A DNA stretch of 64,000 nt, taken from NCBI GenBank assembly GCA_902826695.1, contig CADEFU010000002.1, forward strand, positions 248,001-312,000. The letters are read 5' to 3'. This document shows positions 43,248-53,104 of this stretch, in pieces (the first letter of the stretch is position 1; each line of letters starts with the position of its first letter). Origin of the DNA: an uncultured Alphaproteobacteria bacterium (lineage in GTDB: Bacteria > Pseudomonadota > Alphaproteobacteria > Micropepsales > Micropepsaceae). The position numbers and the translations under genes are program-made. The notes below the pieces were generated by a model, which saw only the letters and a list, made by a program, of their open reading frames with translations, searched no databases and had not been told where the DNA came from.

Positions 43248-44195
43248 TTACCCGCGGACGATCATGGTGCCTGCGCCGTGCTCTGTAAACAGTTCGATGA
43301 GCAGAACGTGTTGAACACGGCCGTCGAGAATGACAGCGGCATGAACGCCGCGCTCCACCGCATCGATGCAGGTTTCAACCTTGGGGATCATGCCGCCAGA
43401 GATTGTGCCGTCTTTGATGAGTGCGCGCGCTTCGGTTGTGGTGAGCTGTTCGATCAAGTTCCCGTTGCGGTCCATTACCCCTGGAACATCGGTCAGGAGC
43501 AGCATGCGATCGGCGGCGAGGGCACCTGCAACAGCGCCTGCAACCGTGTCGGCGTTGATGTTGTAGGTCTCGCCGTCGCGGCCCACACCCACCGGCGCGA
43601 TGACGGCGACCATGTCGGCACGCACGATCGTGCGCACGACTTCGATGTTGATCTCGTCCGGTTCGCCGACGAAGCCGAGGTCGATGACCTCCTCCTTGCC
43701 GGTTGCGGGGTCCTTCTTCTTACGGAGCAGTTTCTTGGCGATGATCAGCTGGCCGTCTTTGCCGGAGATGCCCACCGCCTTGCCGCCGGCGTTGTTGATG
43801 GCAGAGACGATCTGTTTGTTGACGGTACCCGTCAGCACCATTTCGACGACGTCGATGGCGGCTTGGTCCGTCACGCGCAGGCCGTCGATGAAGTGCGACT
43901 TGATCTCAAGCTTCTTCAGCATCGCGCCGATCTGCGGCCCGCCGCCATGGACGACGACGGGATCGATGCCGGTTTGGCGCATGAGGACGATGTCTTGGGC
44001 AAAGTGCTTGGCAACGCCTTCTTCGCCCATCGCGTTGCCGCCGTACTTAACCAGCACCGTTTTCTGGTCGTACTTCAGGATGTGCGGCAGCGCCTCGGTC
44101 AGCACGCGCGCCGTGGCACGCCACTTTGCGAGCTGGCGCAGGTTTTGGACGCGCTCGTCTTTGCCTTGGAAGGTCGGGTCTTCGGGAGAACTCAT
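43248..44195 (-). CDS. argB: Acetylglutamate kinase
   Basis: 315 residues. LVKYGGNAMGEE, VVHGGGPQIGAMLKKL and NINADTVAGAVAGALAADRML are the kinase's substrate and nucleotide blocks; ARALIKDGTISGGMIPKVETC is the arginine-sensing region seen in feedback-inhibited members. It performs the second step of arginine synthesis. Starts 8 bases after the engB stop. Confidence 0.97.
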   Translation of the reverse strand: MSSPEDPTFQGKDERVQNLRQLAKWRATARVLTEALPHILKYDQKTVLVKYGGNAMGEEGVAKHFAQDIVLMRQTGIDPVVVHGGGPQIGAMLKKLEIKSHFIDGLRVTDQAAIDVVEMVLTGTVNKQIVSAINNAGGKAVGISGKDGQLIIAKKLLRKKKDPATGKEEVIDLGFVGEPDEINIEVVRTIVRADMVAVIAPVGVGRDGETYNINADTVAGAVAGALAADRMLLLTDVPGVMDRNGNLIEQLTTTEARALIKDGTISGGMIPKVETCIDAVERGVHAAVILDGRVQHVLLIELFTEHGAGTMIVRG

Positions 44196-44203
44196 GCGCG
44201 CCT

Positions 44204-44875
44204 CTAGTGACGGCGCGCCTTATAACGCGTTTCGGCGAGATCCGCGAGATGGGCACGCAGTTCTTCCATGCCGGTTTTGGTCTCGGCGGACGTGGCAATC
44301 ACGTCAGGGTGGGCGGCGACGTGCTTAAGCGCGTGGGCCTTGGCAGCGTTAACCGCCTCTTCGAGTTCGCGCGGTTTTAGCTTATCGATCTTGGTCAGGA
44401 CGATCACGAAGGACGCGGCAGCGGCGTCGAGAAGCTTCATCATCAGCTGGTCGTTTTCATTCGCGCCGTGGCGGGCGTCAATGAGCAAGCACACGCGGCG
44501 TAGCTGCGGGCGGCCTTGAAGATAGGCCGAGATAAGGCGTTGCCATTCGTCGGACATGGCTCTTGCTACGCGCGCGAAGCCGTAGCCCGGGAGGTCGGCC
44601 AGCGTGAGGTGCCCGCCGAGGTCGAACAGGTTGATGTCGCGGGTGCGGCCAGGCGTGTTCGAAACGCGGGCGAGCCGGTTGCGGTTCGTGAGCGCGTTTA
44701 GAAGGCTCGACTTGCCGACGTTCGAGCGGCCGGCGAATGCGATCTCCGGCAGCTTCGTTGGCGGCAAGTCCGCGAACGCCTTCACGGGGCGCAGGAACTT
44801 GCACTCTTGTGCGAAGAGCAGGCGCGCGTTTTCGAGGCGCTTCTTCACCCCGAACTCGCTTTGCCGCCAAGCCAT
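44204..44875 (-). CDS. engB: Ribosome biogenesis GTPase EngB/YsxC
   Basis: 223 residues from [18 protein letters not shown]1 AGRSNVGKSSLL, G3 DLPGYGFA, G4 LTKIDKL and the switch TPGRTRDIN are present. Its start lies 31 bases inside the end of yidC, an unusually long same-strand overlap, which argues for coupling. An upstream in-frame ATG at 44938 would overlap yidC further and is less likely. Confidence 0.96.
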   Translation of the reverse strand: MAWRQSEFGVKKRLENARLLFAQECKFLRPVKAFADLPPTKLPEIAFAGRSNVGKSSLLNALTNRNRLARVSNTPGRTRDINLFDLGGHLTLADLPGYGFARVARAMSDEWQRLISAYLQGRPQLRRVCLLIDARHGANENDQLMMKLLDAAAASFVIVLTKIDKLKPRELEEAVNAAKAHALKHVAAHPDVIATSAETKTGMEELRAHLADLAETRYKARRH

Positions 44876-46644
44876 TTGGGTAGTTTGAGGTTGTCGAACA
44901 GCTCGATTGGAACATTCAGACGGCGCATGATCACCCATTGTTGTGCGATCGAGAGCACGTTGTTGAGGGTCCAGTAGATGACCAGGCCGGCGGCGAACTG
45001 GCCCATCATGACGGTCATCATGACCGGCATGAACGACATGACCTGCTGTTGAACTGGGTCACCGGCGGGCGGGCTCATCTTCATCTGGATCCACATCGTG
45101 ATCCCCATGAGCAGCGGCCAAACGCCGATTTGCAACCACACAGGCACCACAAACGGCAACAGGCCGAACAGGTTCACGAACGAAGTCGGGTCGCCGGCGG
45201 ACAGGTCCTGAATCCAGCCGAAGAACGGCGCATGACGCATCTCAAGCGTGATGGTCAAAACCTTGAACAGCGAGAAGAAGATCGGGATCTGCAGCAGGAT
45301 CGGAAGGCAACCCATGAACGGATTGATCTTCTCGCGCTGGAACAGAGCAATCTGCTCGCGCTGCATCGCCATCGCGTCGCCCTTGTGCCGTTCCTTCAGC
45401 GCCGCCAACTCGGGTTGGACCTTCTTCATCTTGGTCATCGACTCGTAGGACTTATTGGCCAAGGGGAAGAACAGGATTTTGAGTACGATCGTCAGCAGGA
45501 TGATCGCGACGCCAAAGTTGCCAACGAGCTGGTAGAAGAAGCTGAGCGTCCTAAAGATCCAGTAGGTGAAGAACGAGAACCAACCCCAGTCCATCGTCAT
45601 GCTGAAGCGCTCGATGCCGAGCTCTCTCTCGTATTTCTCGATCAGCGAGATCACCTTGGCGCCGGCGAAGATGTGGTGCGTGACGGTTTCGGATTTGCCG
45701 GCGGCGACGTTGCGGGGCCCAAGCAGATAGTCGCCGCGGAAGGCTTCGCCGGTGGCGCTTTTCGAATAAGAGAATCGGCCGGTGAATTTCTCCTTCTGCG
45801 GGGGGATGATGGTGGCAATCCAATACTTGTCGGTGATGCCGAGCCAGCCACCCGTGCTTTCGAGTTTCTTCTCACCGTTCTCGAACTCGCGTGCCTCGGC
45901 ATATGTCGTTTCATTCTGCAGGATGCTTTGCAGAACGCCGAGCAGGCCTTCGTGGATGAGCCAGTTGGCCTGGTGCTTCGGCTCGCCGTCGCGGGTGACG
46001 AGGGCGTAGGGGTAAAGCGTGATCGGGGCCGCAGACGTGTTCTCGACCTTGTCGGTGATCGTGAACATGTAGTTGTCGTCGAGCGCGATGGTGCGGACGA
46101 AGCGCAGACCTTGGCCGTTATCCCAGGTTAAGGTCACGGGCGTCGTGCCGGTGAGCTTGTTGGATGAGGCGGTCCACACGGTGTTTGGACCCGGCAGCTG
46201 GGTGCTCGAACCCGGCGCACCGGTCCAGCCGACTTCGGCAAAGGTTGCGCCTTGCGTGCCTTGCGGCGTCAGGAAGACGATCTCCGGGCTCTTCGGATCC
46301 AACGTTTCGCGGTGTTCGCGCAGGCGCAGGTCGTCCAGCACGGCACCGGTCAGCTTGATTGAGCCGTCGATCTTGCCGTTGTCGAAAGCAAGGCGCGGGC
46401 CGCTCTTGCCGACGGCCTCTTCACGCGATACCGGTGTGTTGGCGACGGGTCCGGCCGGGGTCGGCGCGCCTGTAACCGGCGTGGCTTGGGGCGCTGTTGC
46501 TTGCTGTTCGATCTTCGCCTTCTCGGCGGCGACCCGCTGAGCTTCGCGCATCGGCCAAGCATAGAAATACTCCCACATGAAGATGACGCCGACGCACAGC
46601 ACCATCGCCAACATCCAGTTGCCGCTGTCTTGCTGTTTGTTCAT
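44845..46644 (-). CDS. yidC: Membrane protein insertase YidC/Oxa1
   Basis: 599 residues: N-terminal helix, a Pro/Ala-rich linker, a large periplasmic beta-domain (about 70-340) and a five-helix C-terminal insertase domain ([21 protein letters not shown] through [16 protein letters not shown]). It inserts inner-membrane proteins alone or with Sec. The gene order rpmH-rnpA-yidD-yidC-engB is the conserved bacterial arrangement. Stop overlaps the engB start region. Confidence 0.98.
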   Translation of the reverse strand: MNKQQDSGNWMLAMVLCVGVIFMWEYFYAWPMREAQRVAAEKAKIEQQATAPQATPVTGAPTPAGPVANTPVSREEAVGKSGPRLAFDNGKIDGSIKLTGAVLDDLRLREHRETLDPKSPEIVFLTPQGTQGATFAEVGWTGAPGSSTQLPGPNTVWTASSNKLTGTTPVTLTWDNGQGLRFVRTIALDDNYMFTITDKVENTSAAPITLYPYALVTRDGEPKHQANWLIHEGLLGVLQSILQNETTYAEAREFENGEKKLESTGGWLGITDKYWIATIIPPQKEKFTGRFSYSKSATGEAFRGDYLLGPRNVAAGKSETVTHHIFAGAKVISLIEKYERELGIERFSMTMDWGWFSFFTYWIFRTLSFFYQLVGNFGVAIILLTIVLKILFFPLANKSYESMTKMKKVQPELAALKERHKGDAMAMQREQIALFQREKINPFMGCLPILLQIPIFFSLFKVLTITLEMRHAPFFGWIQDLSAGDPTSFVNLFGLLPFVVPVWLQIGVWPLLMGITMWIQMKMSPPAGDPVQQQVMSFMPVMMTVMMGQFAAGLVIYWTLNNVLSIAQQWVIMRRLNVPIELFDNLKLPKWLGGKASSG

Positions 46645-46928
46645 TGCGCGCTCTTTGCGTGATGGTGGCGTTTGCAGTCGGGGACGGGGTCATAACCTTC
46701 GCCGCCGCCGAGCCACTTGACCGGATGGCAACGGGCGAGGCGGCGGAGCGTGAGCAAGGAGCCTTTCACGGCCCCATGCTTTTCGATCGCTTCAAGCGCG
46801 TAGGCCGAACACGTCGGCTGAAAGCGGCAGGAGGGGCCGATTAGCGGCGAGATCGCGTAGCGGTAGACGTGGATGGGCGCCTGCGCCAGCCGTTTGGCTA
46901 CGTGCAGCATCGCCGTCGCAATCGTCAT
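46641..46928 (-). CDS. yidD: Membrane protein insertion efficiency factor YidD
   Basis: 95 residues: the motif [31 protein letters not shown] and the later [22 protein letters not shown] identify the family. It lies between rnpA and yidC and overlaps both by four bases. It assists YidC; the C-terminal tail is His/Lys-rich. Confidence 0.97.
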   Translation of the reverse strand: MTIATAMLHVAKRLAQAPIHVYRYAISPLIGPSCRFQPTCSAYALEAIEKHGAVKGSLLTLRRLARCHPVKWLGGGEGYDPVPDCKRHHHAKSAQ

Positions 46929-47314
46929 TGCTCCTCCGCTTTTGGGGAACGCCCCCCATGCACTTTGCGGAGAGCCAGAGTCAGGTCTTCGATCAGGGAC
47001 GCGAACGGGCGTTCGGCCGTCGCTTCGCGACCGATGAGAACATAGTCATGGCCCGGCTTGCCTGAAAGGGGCAGGACCGCGCGCACGGCCTCGCGCAGGC
47101 GCCGCTTCACGCGATTGCGTACCACGGCGTTGCCCAATTTCTTCGTAGCGGTGAAACCGACGCGTATCGCGGCGATGGGTTCTGGGGTTGGGGCCATTTG
47201 CAGGACAAGTCCGGGGGAAGCCCACTTGCGACCGCGCGACAGGCGCAAAAAATCGGCGCGCTTGATCAGACGCGACATTTTGACGGGAGGCGGGGGCGTG
47301 CCGAGGCCGGTCAC
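46925..47314 (-). CDS. rnpA: Ribonuclease P protein component
   Basis: 129 residues with a GTG start at 47314 (an ATG at 47278 is also possible and gives the more usual opening [16 protein letters not shown]). The RNR motif [15 protein letters not shown] is clear. It is the protein partner of the RNase P ribozyme in tRNA maturation. It is 15 bases downstream of rpmH. Confidence 0.96.
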   Translation of the reverse strand: MTGLGTPPPPVKMSRLIKRADFLRLSRGRKWASPGLVLQMAPTPEPIAAIRVGFTATKKLGNAVVRNRVKRRLREAVRAVLPLSGKPGHDYVLIGREATAERPFASLIEDLTLALRKVHGGRSPKAEEQ

Positions 47315-47329
47315 GCGGCGTCTTCGGCC

Positions 47330-47464
47330 TTAGGCCGACAGGCGCTTGCGGCCATGGGCACGGCGGCGTGCCAGCACCTTTTTGCCGTTGAGGGTGGCCG
47401 AACGCGAACGGAATCCGTGCCGGCGCTTGCGGACGATTTTGGACGGTTGGTAGGTGCGCTTCAT
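47330..47464 (-). CDS. rpmH: 50S ribosomal protein L34
   Basis: 44 residues, [20 protein letters not shown] through [15 protein letters not shown]: the complete, highly basic L34 sequence. It opens the rpmH-rnpA-yidD-yidC-engB-argB group. A small inverted repeat (TCGGCC-TTA-GGCCGA, 47324-47338) spans the stop codon. Confidence 0.98.
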   Translation of the reverse strand: MKRTYQPSKIVRKRRHGFRSRSATLNGKKVLARRRAHGRKRLSA

Positions 47465-47664
47465 GGCCACGGCAGTAAATTCCTTAAGGACGGCGTCTTC
47501 GGTTTCCGAGCGCGCGCATATAGGGAATTGGCGCGTCTAAGTCAAATCTTGATGGGTTACCAAGGGCTTGGAGGCGTTCACGGGCGGCTGATGAAGCTGT
47601 TATGTCGCGGTGTGGACGGGCGGTGCCATAAGCGCCAGGTTCTCACCCGATCAGGGAGGAGCCG

Positions 47665-48477
47665 ATGAGCTTCGTTCGCGCCGCCGTGTTTGCTCTCGTG
47701 TGCCTGGCTTTCGTACCTGCCCAAGCGGGGGAGTTAGATGCGTATTTTTCCACCAATAACCAGAACGCCACGATGACCGTCGATCACAGTGCTTGGGACA
47801 AGCTTCTCGCGACGTATGTCGCCGCGTCGCCGGATCGCATCAACCGCTTCGCGTATGGGCGGGTGAGCGCGGCCGATAAGAAAGTGCTGAAGGCTTACCT
47901 CGCGGCGCTGCAAGGCGTGAAGGTCACGGCGCTGAAAGCGGACGAGCAACGGGCGTTTTGGATCAATCTCTACAACGCGCTGACGATCGACGTCGTGCTC
48001 GATCACTACCCCGTCAAGACGATCAAGGACATTTCGCTGGGCGGCGGGTTCTTCAGCTCGGGGCCATGGAAGAAGGCGCTCGTGAAGGTCGAGGGCAAGG
48101 CGCTGTCGCTCGACAATGTCGAGCATGACATCTTGCGGAAGGTTTGGACAGATCCGCGCGTTCACTATGCGGCGAACTGTGCGTCGATCAGTTGCCCCAA
48201 TTTGATGGCGAAGGCGTTCACAGGGGCGAACTTGGACGAGATGCTGACGCAAGGGGCGAAGGACTATGTCAACCACCCGCGCGGGGCGCGCGTGAGCGGG
48301 GGCAAGGTCACGCTGTCGCGAATCTATTCGTGGTACCGGTCGGACTTTGGGTCGAGCGATGCGGAGGTTCTGCGCCATGTCGCCAAATATGCTTCGGCGA
48401 CCCTCAAGAAGCAGCTCGCGGATATCGATACAATAGCCGGGTACGACTATGACTGGTCGTTGAATGAGGTTAAGTGA
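47665..48477 (+). CDS. DUF547 secreted protein
   Basis: 270 residues with a signal peptide (FVRAAVFALVCLAFVPAQAG). The DUF547 core reads RAFWINLYNALTIDVVLDHYPV, with HYAANCASISCPNLMAKAF (two Cys) and LSRIYSWYRSDF later. The fold is related to transglutaminase-like proteins, but no catalytic triad can be assigned with confidence. An AGGAGG site stands seven bases before the ATG. Its end overlaps or abuts the VTT gene. Confidence 0.9.
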   Translation: MSFVRAAVFALVCLAFVPAQAGELDAYFSTNNQNATMTVDHSAWDKLLATYVAASPDRINRFAYGRVSAADKKVLKAYLAALQGVKVTALKADEQRAFWINLYNALTIDVVLDHYPVKTIKDISLGGGFFSSGPWKKALVKVEGKALSLDNVEHDILRKVWTDPRVHYAANCASISCPNLMAKAFTGANLDEMLTQGAKDYVNHPRGARVSGGKVTLSRIYSWYRSDFGSSDAEVLRHVAKYASATLKKQLADIDTIAGYDYDWSLNEVK

Positions 48478-48481
48478 AGGT

Positions 48482-49219
48482 ATGGAAACACCCAGCACGC
48501 CACCTAAAGCCACATTCTCGATTGTCCGCCTAGCGCCCCTCATTTTGCTAGTGGCGGGGCTTGTGGCGTTTTTTGCGCTCGGGTTGAACAAGTATCTGAC
48601 GCTCGACCTTTTGAAGGAGAACCGTGAAGCGCTGAAGCTTTGGGTTTCCGACAACAAGAGCGCGGCCGTGTTCGCCTTTATTCTGGCCTACGTCGCGGTT
48701 GCTGCGTTTTCGCTGCCGCTGGCGGCGGTTGCGAGCGTGGCAGGCGGGTATCTTTTCGGCAGCGTGTTCGGCGCGGCATGGATCGTGATCGGGGCCACCA
48801 TCGGGGCGACGATCTTGTTCTTGGTTGCGAAGTCCGCTTTGGGCGATCCGTTGCGCGCACGGTTTGCAACGCAAGTTAAGGGCATGGAGGAAGGGTTCAA
48901 GAAGAACGCCTTCAGCTACCTGCTTCTGCTTCGGTTGGTGCCGTTGTTTCCGTTTTGGGCTGTGAATTTGGCGTCGGCGTTTTCTGGTGTGTCGGTGGGG
49001 ACGTTTGCGATCTCGACATTCATCGGGATCATTCCGGGCTCATTCGTGTTTGCGAGTATCGGCAACGGACTCAACGCGCTGTTCGAGGCGGGTGAGACGC
49101 CGGACTTGAGCCTCACCGCATTGCTTTCGCGGCCTGACTTCTACGTTCCCATTGTTGGGCTTGTGGTGCTGTCGCTTATCCCAATCGTTTATCGCGCGCT
49201 GACCGCGAAGAAGGCTTGA
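48482..49219 (+). CDS. TVP38/TMEM64 (VTT-domain) membrane protein
   Basis: 245 residues, five or six helices. The conserved block of the VTT domain (LPLAAVASVAGGYLFGSVFGAA and FSYLLLLRLVPLFPFWAVNLASAFSG) is present. Members are DedA-like and are thought to be lipid scramblases or transporters. An ATG at 48464 overlapping the DUF547 gene is possible as well. Immediately followed by a flavin oxidoreductase gene with overlapping reading frames, a pairing that suggests a joint job. Confidence 0.9.
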   Translation: METPSTPPKATFSIVRLAPLILLVAGLVAFFALGLNKYLTLDLLKENREALKLWVSDNKSAAVFAFILAYVAVAAFSLPLAAVASVAGGYLFGSVFGAAWIVIGATIGATILFLVAKSALGDPLRARFATQVKGMEEGFKKNAFSYLLLLRLVPLFPFWAVNLASAFSGVSVGTFAISTFIGIIPGSFVFASIGNGLNALFEAGETPDLSLTALLSRPDFYVPIVGLVVLSLIPIVYRALTAKKA

Positions 49220-49224
49220 ACGCG

Positions 49225-50643
49225 ATGGCCACAATCAAAGCGGACCTGTGCATCATTGGGGCGGGCTCGGGCGGCCTTTCGGTTGCAGCGGGTGCCGCGC
49301 AGCTTGGGCGCAAGGTCGTTTTGATCGAGCGGCACAAGATGGGCGGCGATTGCCTCAACTATGGTTGTGTGCCGTCTAAGGCACTGATTGCGGCGGCGAG
49401 CCATGCGAATGCCATTCGTAGATCGCCGCTGTTCGGTGTCGACGCTGGAGAGCCCAAGGTCGATTTTCCACGCGTGATGAAGCATGTGCATGAGGTGATC
49501 GCGGCGATCGAGCCGAACGATTCCGTCGAGCGGTTCGAGAAGCTGGGCGTCAAGGTGATCAAGGCGTCGGCGAAATTCGTTTCGGATCGCGAGGTCGATG
49601 CCGGCGACGAGCGGATCGCGGCGAAGCACTTCGTGATCGCGACCGGATCGTCGCCTGCGAGGCCGCCGATACCGGGGTTGGATCAGACACCTCACTTTAC
49701 GAACGAGACTGTGTTCGAGAACATAGTGCTGCCGGAGCATCTGATCGTGATCGGCGGAGGCCCGATCGGGCTTGAACTTGCGCAAGCGCACCGGCGTTTG
49801 GGAGCACGTGTGACCGTGCTCGAAGCGATGCGTATCATGCCGAAGGACGATCCTGAGGCGGTTGCGATCGTGCGCAAGTCGCTTGAGGACGATGGTGTCG
49901 TCATCCGCGAGGGTGCGGCGGTCACGGCTGTCAGCAAGACCGACGGCGGGGTTGCGGTTACGATTTCACGCAACGGGCAGACCGAGGCGCTGGCCGGGTC
50001 GCATCTGTTGCTGGCGGTTGGGCGCGCGCCGAATGTCGATGGGCTTGGACTCGATGCGGCGGGCATCAAGTACTCGCGCCGGGGTATCGAGGTCGATGCG
50101 AGCCTTCGCACGTCGAACCGGCGCGTGTCGGCGATCGGGGACGTCGCGGGCGGGCTGCAGTTTACGCACGTCGCCGGGTATCACGCAGGGCTGATCATTC
50201 GCCGCGTGTTGTTCAAGATCCCGGCGAAGGCGAATACGTCGGCGATCCCGTGGTGCACTTACACCGACCCTGAACTGGCGCATGTCGGGCTGACCGAGGC
50301 GCAGGCGAAAGAGCAGGGTCTTTCGCATTCCGTGTCGCGTTGGCCGTTGCACGACAACGACCGCGCGCAGGCCGAACGCGAGACGCACGGACTTGCAAAG
50401 ATCGTCGTATCGAAGGGGCGGGTCGTGGGGGCGACGATCGTCGCGCCACATGCGGGCGATCTAATTTTGCCATGGGTGGCCGCGATCGGGCAGCGGACGA
50501 AAGTCTCTACGATGGCCGGGCTGGTCGCGCCTTATCCGACGCTGGGTGAGATATCGAAGCGGGTAGCGAGCGCTTATTTTACGCCGACTTTGTTCTCGGC
50601 GCGGTCGCGGACGCTGGTTAAAGTCCTGTCATGGTTGCCGTGA
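49225..50643 (+). CDS. FAD-dependent pyridine nucleotide-disulfide oxidoreductase (MerA-like subgroup)
   Basis: 472 residues. FAD motif IIGAGSGGLSVAAGAAQLG, the redox Cys pair in GGDCLNYGCVPSK, NAD motif VIGGGPIGLELAQAHRRLG and the C-terminal dimer domain are intact. The His-Glu pair of lipoamide dehydrogenase and glutathione reductase is not: the usual HPT(L)xE reads PYPTLGE. That fits the MerA-like subgroup found next to VTT proteins, not a 2-oxoacid dehydrogenase E3. No mercury-binding Cys tail is present. The substrate is unknown. Confidence 0.88.
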   Translation: MATIKADLCIIGAGSGGLSVAAGAAQLGRKVVLIERHKMGGDCLNYGCVPSKALIAAASHANAIRRSPLFGVDAGEPKVDFPRVMKHVHEVIAAIEPNDSVERFEKLGVKVIKASAKFVSDREVDAGDERIAAKHFVIATGSSPARPPIPGLDQTPHFTNETVFENIVLPEHLIVIGGGPIGLELAQAHRRLGARVTVLEAMRIMPKDDPEAVAIVRKSLEDDGVVIREGAAVTAVSKTDGGVAVTISRNGQTEALAGSHLLLAVGRAPNVDGLGLDAAGIKYSRRGIEVDASLRTSNRRVSAIGDVAGGLQFTHVAGYHAGLIIRRVLFKIPAKANTSAIPWCTYTDPELAHVGLTEAQAKEQGLSHSVSRWPLHDNDRAQAERETHGLAKIVVSKGRVVGATIVAPHAGDLILPWVAAIGQRTKVSTMAGLVAPYPTLGEISKRVASAYFTPTLFSARSRTLVKVLSWLP

Positions 50644-50717
50644 CGCGCGGGTCGCTCGGTTAATCCGCCAAGTTCCGCCTTTTGTGTTTCGCAAGCTGTG
50701 CTATCCCTCGGGCGGGC

Positions 50718-52160
50718 ATGGTCGGCACTTTTCAGAAGCTTCAGGCGTTTTTGCATCGGCACTTGGTCGCAAGTTTGTCGGGACGGCTGCTGTTTTTTAC
50801 GACGCTGTTCGTGTTGCTTGCCGAGGTGATGATTTATTTTCCGTCGTCCGCGCGGAACTATCACGATCTTTTGGCGGCGCGCCTCGCTTCGGCGCAGATT
50901 GCGGTGCTGGCGCTGGACGAGGTCAGCGATGCGCAGCTCTCGGAAGAGCTCAAGCGTGAGATTCTTGCGAATGCCGGTGCGCGCCTTGTGGGCTTGAAGC
51001 GCAACAACACGCGCAGGCTCTATCTTGCCGAGTCGGTCCCGCCGCAGAAAGACGTCGAGGTCGATCTGCGGACCGACGGGATGGTCGAACTGATTTGGAT
51101 GAGCCTCGACTGCATGATGTTCGGCGGCGAGCGGGTCGTTCGCATCGTCAGCGTGCCGAGGCTTGGCGCCGGCGACTTGATCGAGGCGTTGGTCGATGAG
51201 GCGCCGATCCGGGCCGAGATGCTGGCTTATTCGGTGCGGATATTGGGGTTGTCGCTTCTGATTGCGGTGGTGACGTCGGGGCTTGTGTTCACGGCGCTCT
51301 TCTTCATGTTCGTTCGGCCGATGCAGCGGCTCACTCAGTCGATGGTGAGATTTCAGGAACGACCCGACGATGCGCAGCGGATCATCGTGCCGAGCCTGCG
51401 CGCGGACGAGATCGGACAATCGGAGCGGGTGCTCGCGGCGATGCAGACGGAGTTGCGGCAAGCGCTGCAGCAGCGCGAGCACCTGGCGGCGCTCGGGACG
51501 GCTGTCGCGAAGATTCAGCACGACTTGCGCAACATCTTGGCGAGTGCGCAGCTTGCTTCGGACCGGCTGGCGCTGAGCAAGGATCCGACAGTGCAGACGC
51601 TGGCGCCGCGGCTGGTGACCTCCATCGACCGGGCGATCGAGCTTGCCACGAACACGTTGAAATACGGGCGCGCGGAAGAAGCGCCGCCGCGGCGACGGCG
51701 GCAACCTTTGCTTGGTGTCGCCGATGAGGCGATGCATGCTGCGCTGGCCGCCGGTGACGGGCGGACGGCGTGGAGCAATGCGTTCGCTCCGGATCTTGAG
51801 ATCGATGCCGACGGGGATCAGCTGCTGCGCATCTTGATCAATGTCGGTCGCAATGCCGCGCAGGCGCTTGAAAGCCGTCCAGGGGCGGCGATCACGCTTT
51901 CGGCCCAGCGCAAGAACAATGTCGTGACGATCGACCTTGCCGACAACGGTCCGGGGCTTCCCGAGGAAGCGCGCAAGCGGCTGTTCGAGCCGTTCGCGGG
52001 CAAGGGGCGTGCGGGCGGTACGGGGTTGGGACTCGCGATCGCGCGCGAGCTTGCGCGCGGGCACGGCGGTGAGGTTGCGCTCTTTAACACGGGACCTTCA
52101 GGCACGACGTTTCGCATCACGATCCCCGATGTGGCGGCGCTCGGAGATGCACCGCCATGA
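50718..52160 (+). CDS. Membrane sensor histidine kinase
   Basis: 480 residues: helix near 25-45, a periplasmic sensor region of about 130 residues, a second helix near 180-205, HAMP, then the kinase. The phospho-acceptor is His268 in QHDLRN, a variant of the H-box with an LRN ending. N-box (GRNAAQALE), G1 (DNGPGLPEE) and G2 (GGTGLGLAI) are present. No response-regulator gene is adjacent. It overlaps glk (ATGA), so the two are coupled. Confidence 0.92.
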   Translation: MVGTFQKLQAFLHRHLVASLSGRLLFFTTLFVLLAEVMIYFPSSARNYHDLLAARLASAQIAVLALDEVSDAQLSEELKREILANAGARLVGLKRNNTRRLYLAESVPPQKDVEVDLRTDGMVELIWMSLDCMMFGGERVVRIVSVPRLGAGDLIEALVDEAPIRAEMLAYSVRILGLSLLIAVVTSGLVFTALFFMFVRPMQRLTQSMVRFQERPDDAQRIIVPSLRADEIGQSERVLAAMQTELRQALQQREHLAALGTAVAKIQHDLRNILASAQLASDRLALSKDPTVQTLAPRLVTSIDRAIELATNTLKYGRAEEAPPRRRRQPLLGVADEAMHAALAAGDGRTAWSNAFAPDLEIDADGDQLLRILINVGRNAAQALESRPGAAITLSAQRKNNVVTIDLADNGPGLPEEARKRLFEPFAGKGRAGGTGLGLAIARELARGHGGEVALFNTGPSGTTFRITIPDVAALGDAPP

Positions 52161-53104
52161 GCTCGGACTTTCTGCTCGCCGATATCGGGGGCACGAACGT
52201 GCGCTTTGCGGTGCTGCGCGGCGATGGGCGTGTCGAGGGTCATGAGGCGTGGCTGACTGCGCTCTATCCCGATATCGGTTCTGCCGTGCGGGCGTATGCG
52301 GAGCTGACGGGCTTGCGCTTGCCGCTGGCTGGGGCTGCGGTGTGTGCAGCGGGACCTGTCGTCGGCGATGCGATCAAGCTCACCAATTGCACGTGGGCGA
52401 TTTCGACGGCTGAGATTGCGGCAGCGACCGGCGGACGGGTCACGCTCGTCAACGACTTTGCGGCGGTGGCGCGGGCGTTGCCGACGCTGACGGCGGAAGA
52501 CGTCGTGCAGATCGGCGGTGATGCACCGCTCTCGCATGCGCCGAAGGTGGCGCTTGGGCCGGGTACCGGGCTTGGTGTTGCGAGCGCCGTGTTCGACGGC
52601 GCGCGCTGGGTTTCGGTGCCGGGCGAGGGCGGGCATGTCGATCTTGCGCCGACGAACGATCGCGAGCTTGCGGTCGTGTTCCAGTTGATGCGCGAACGCG
52701 GACATGTTGCGGCCGAAGATGCGGTGTCGGGGTTGGGTCTTGAGAACGTCTATCTCGCGATTGCGTCGCTCGACGGCGTGATGCTCAAAGCGAAACCAAT
52801 TGCGGCCGACATTGCGAAAGCGGCGCGTGCCAAGACGGACCCGGTTGCGGTTGAGGCGGTGGCGCTGTTCACCGGTTGGCTCGGCAGTGTCGCCGGCAAT
52901 CTTGCGCTGACGCTCGGCGCGCAAGGCGGCGTCTATATCGCGGGCGGCATCGTCGCGCAGTGGGGTGACTTGTTCGACGCGAAGCTGTTCCGCCGCCGGT
53001 TCGAGGCGAAGGGGCGGATCAAGTATTTCCTGGACCCGATCCCGTGCTACCTCGTGACCGCGAAGGACCTCGCGTTCCGCGGGCTCGCGGCGATGGTGCG
53101 TTAG
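52157..53104 (+). CDS. glk: Glucokinase
   Basis: 315 residues. FLLADIGGTNVRFAVLRG (ATP site), LVNDFAAVARALP, and the ALGPGTGLGVA loop match the Glk (PF02685) family instead of ROK. It phosphorylates glucose with ATP. It is cotranscribed with the sensor kinase upstream. The stop overlaps the ggt stop on the other strand by four bases. Confidence 0.95.
   Translation: MSSDFLLADIGGTNVRFAVLRGDGRVEGHEAWLTALYPDIGSAVRAYAELTGLRLPLAGAAVCAAGPVVGDAIKLTNCTWAISTAEIAAATGGRVTLVNDFAAVARALPTLTAEDVVQIGGDAPLSHAPKVALGPGTGLGVASAVFDGARWVSVPGEGGHVDLAPTNDRELAVVFQLMRERGHVAAEDAVSGLGLENVYLAIASLDGVMLKAKPIAADIAKAARAKTDPVAVEAVALFTGWLGSVAGNLALTLGAQGGVYIAGGIVAQWGDLFDAKLFRRRFEAKGRIKYFLDPIPCYLVTAKDLAFRGLAAMVR

Noticed and set aside
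44938-46131. Plus-strand open frame of about 400 codons opposite yidC
   Set aside because: Antisense shadow of yidC with no recognisable domain.
47465-47664. Replication origin next to rpmH
   Set aside because: No cluster of DnaA boxes, no AT-rich unwinding tract and no dnaA or dnaN gene here.
49225-50643. Lipoamide dehydrogenase (E3) for the oxoacid dehydrogenase at 61.6 kb
   Set aside because: It lacks the HPTxxE dyad and is paired with a VTT gene 11 kb away.
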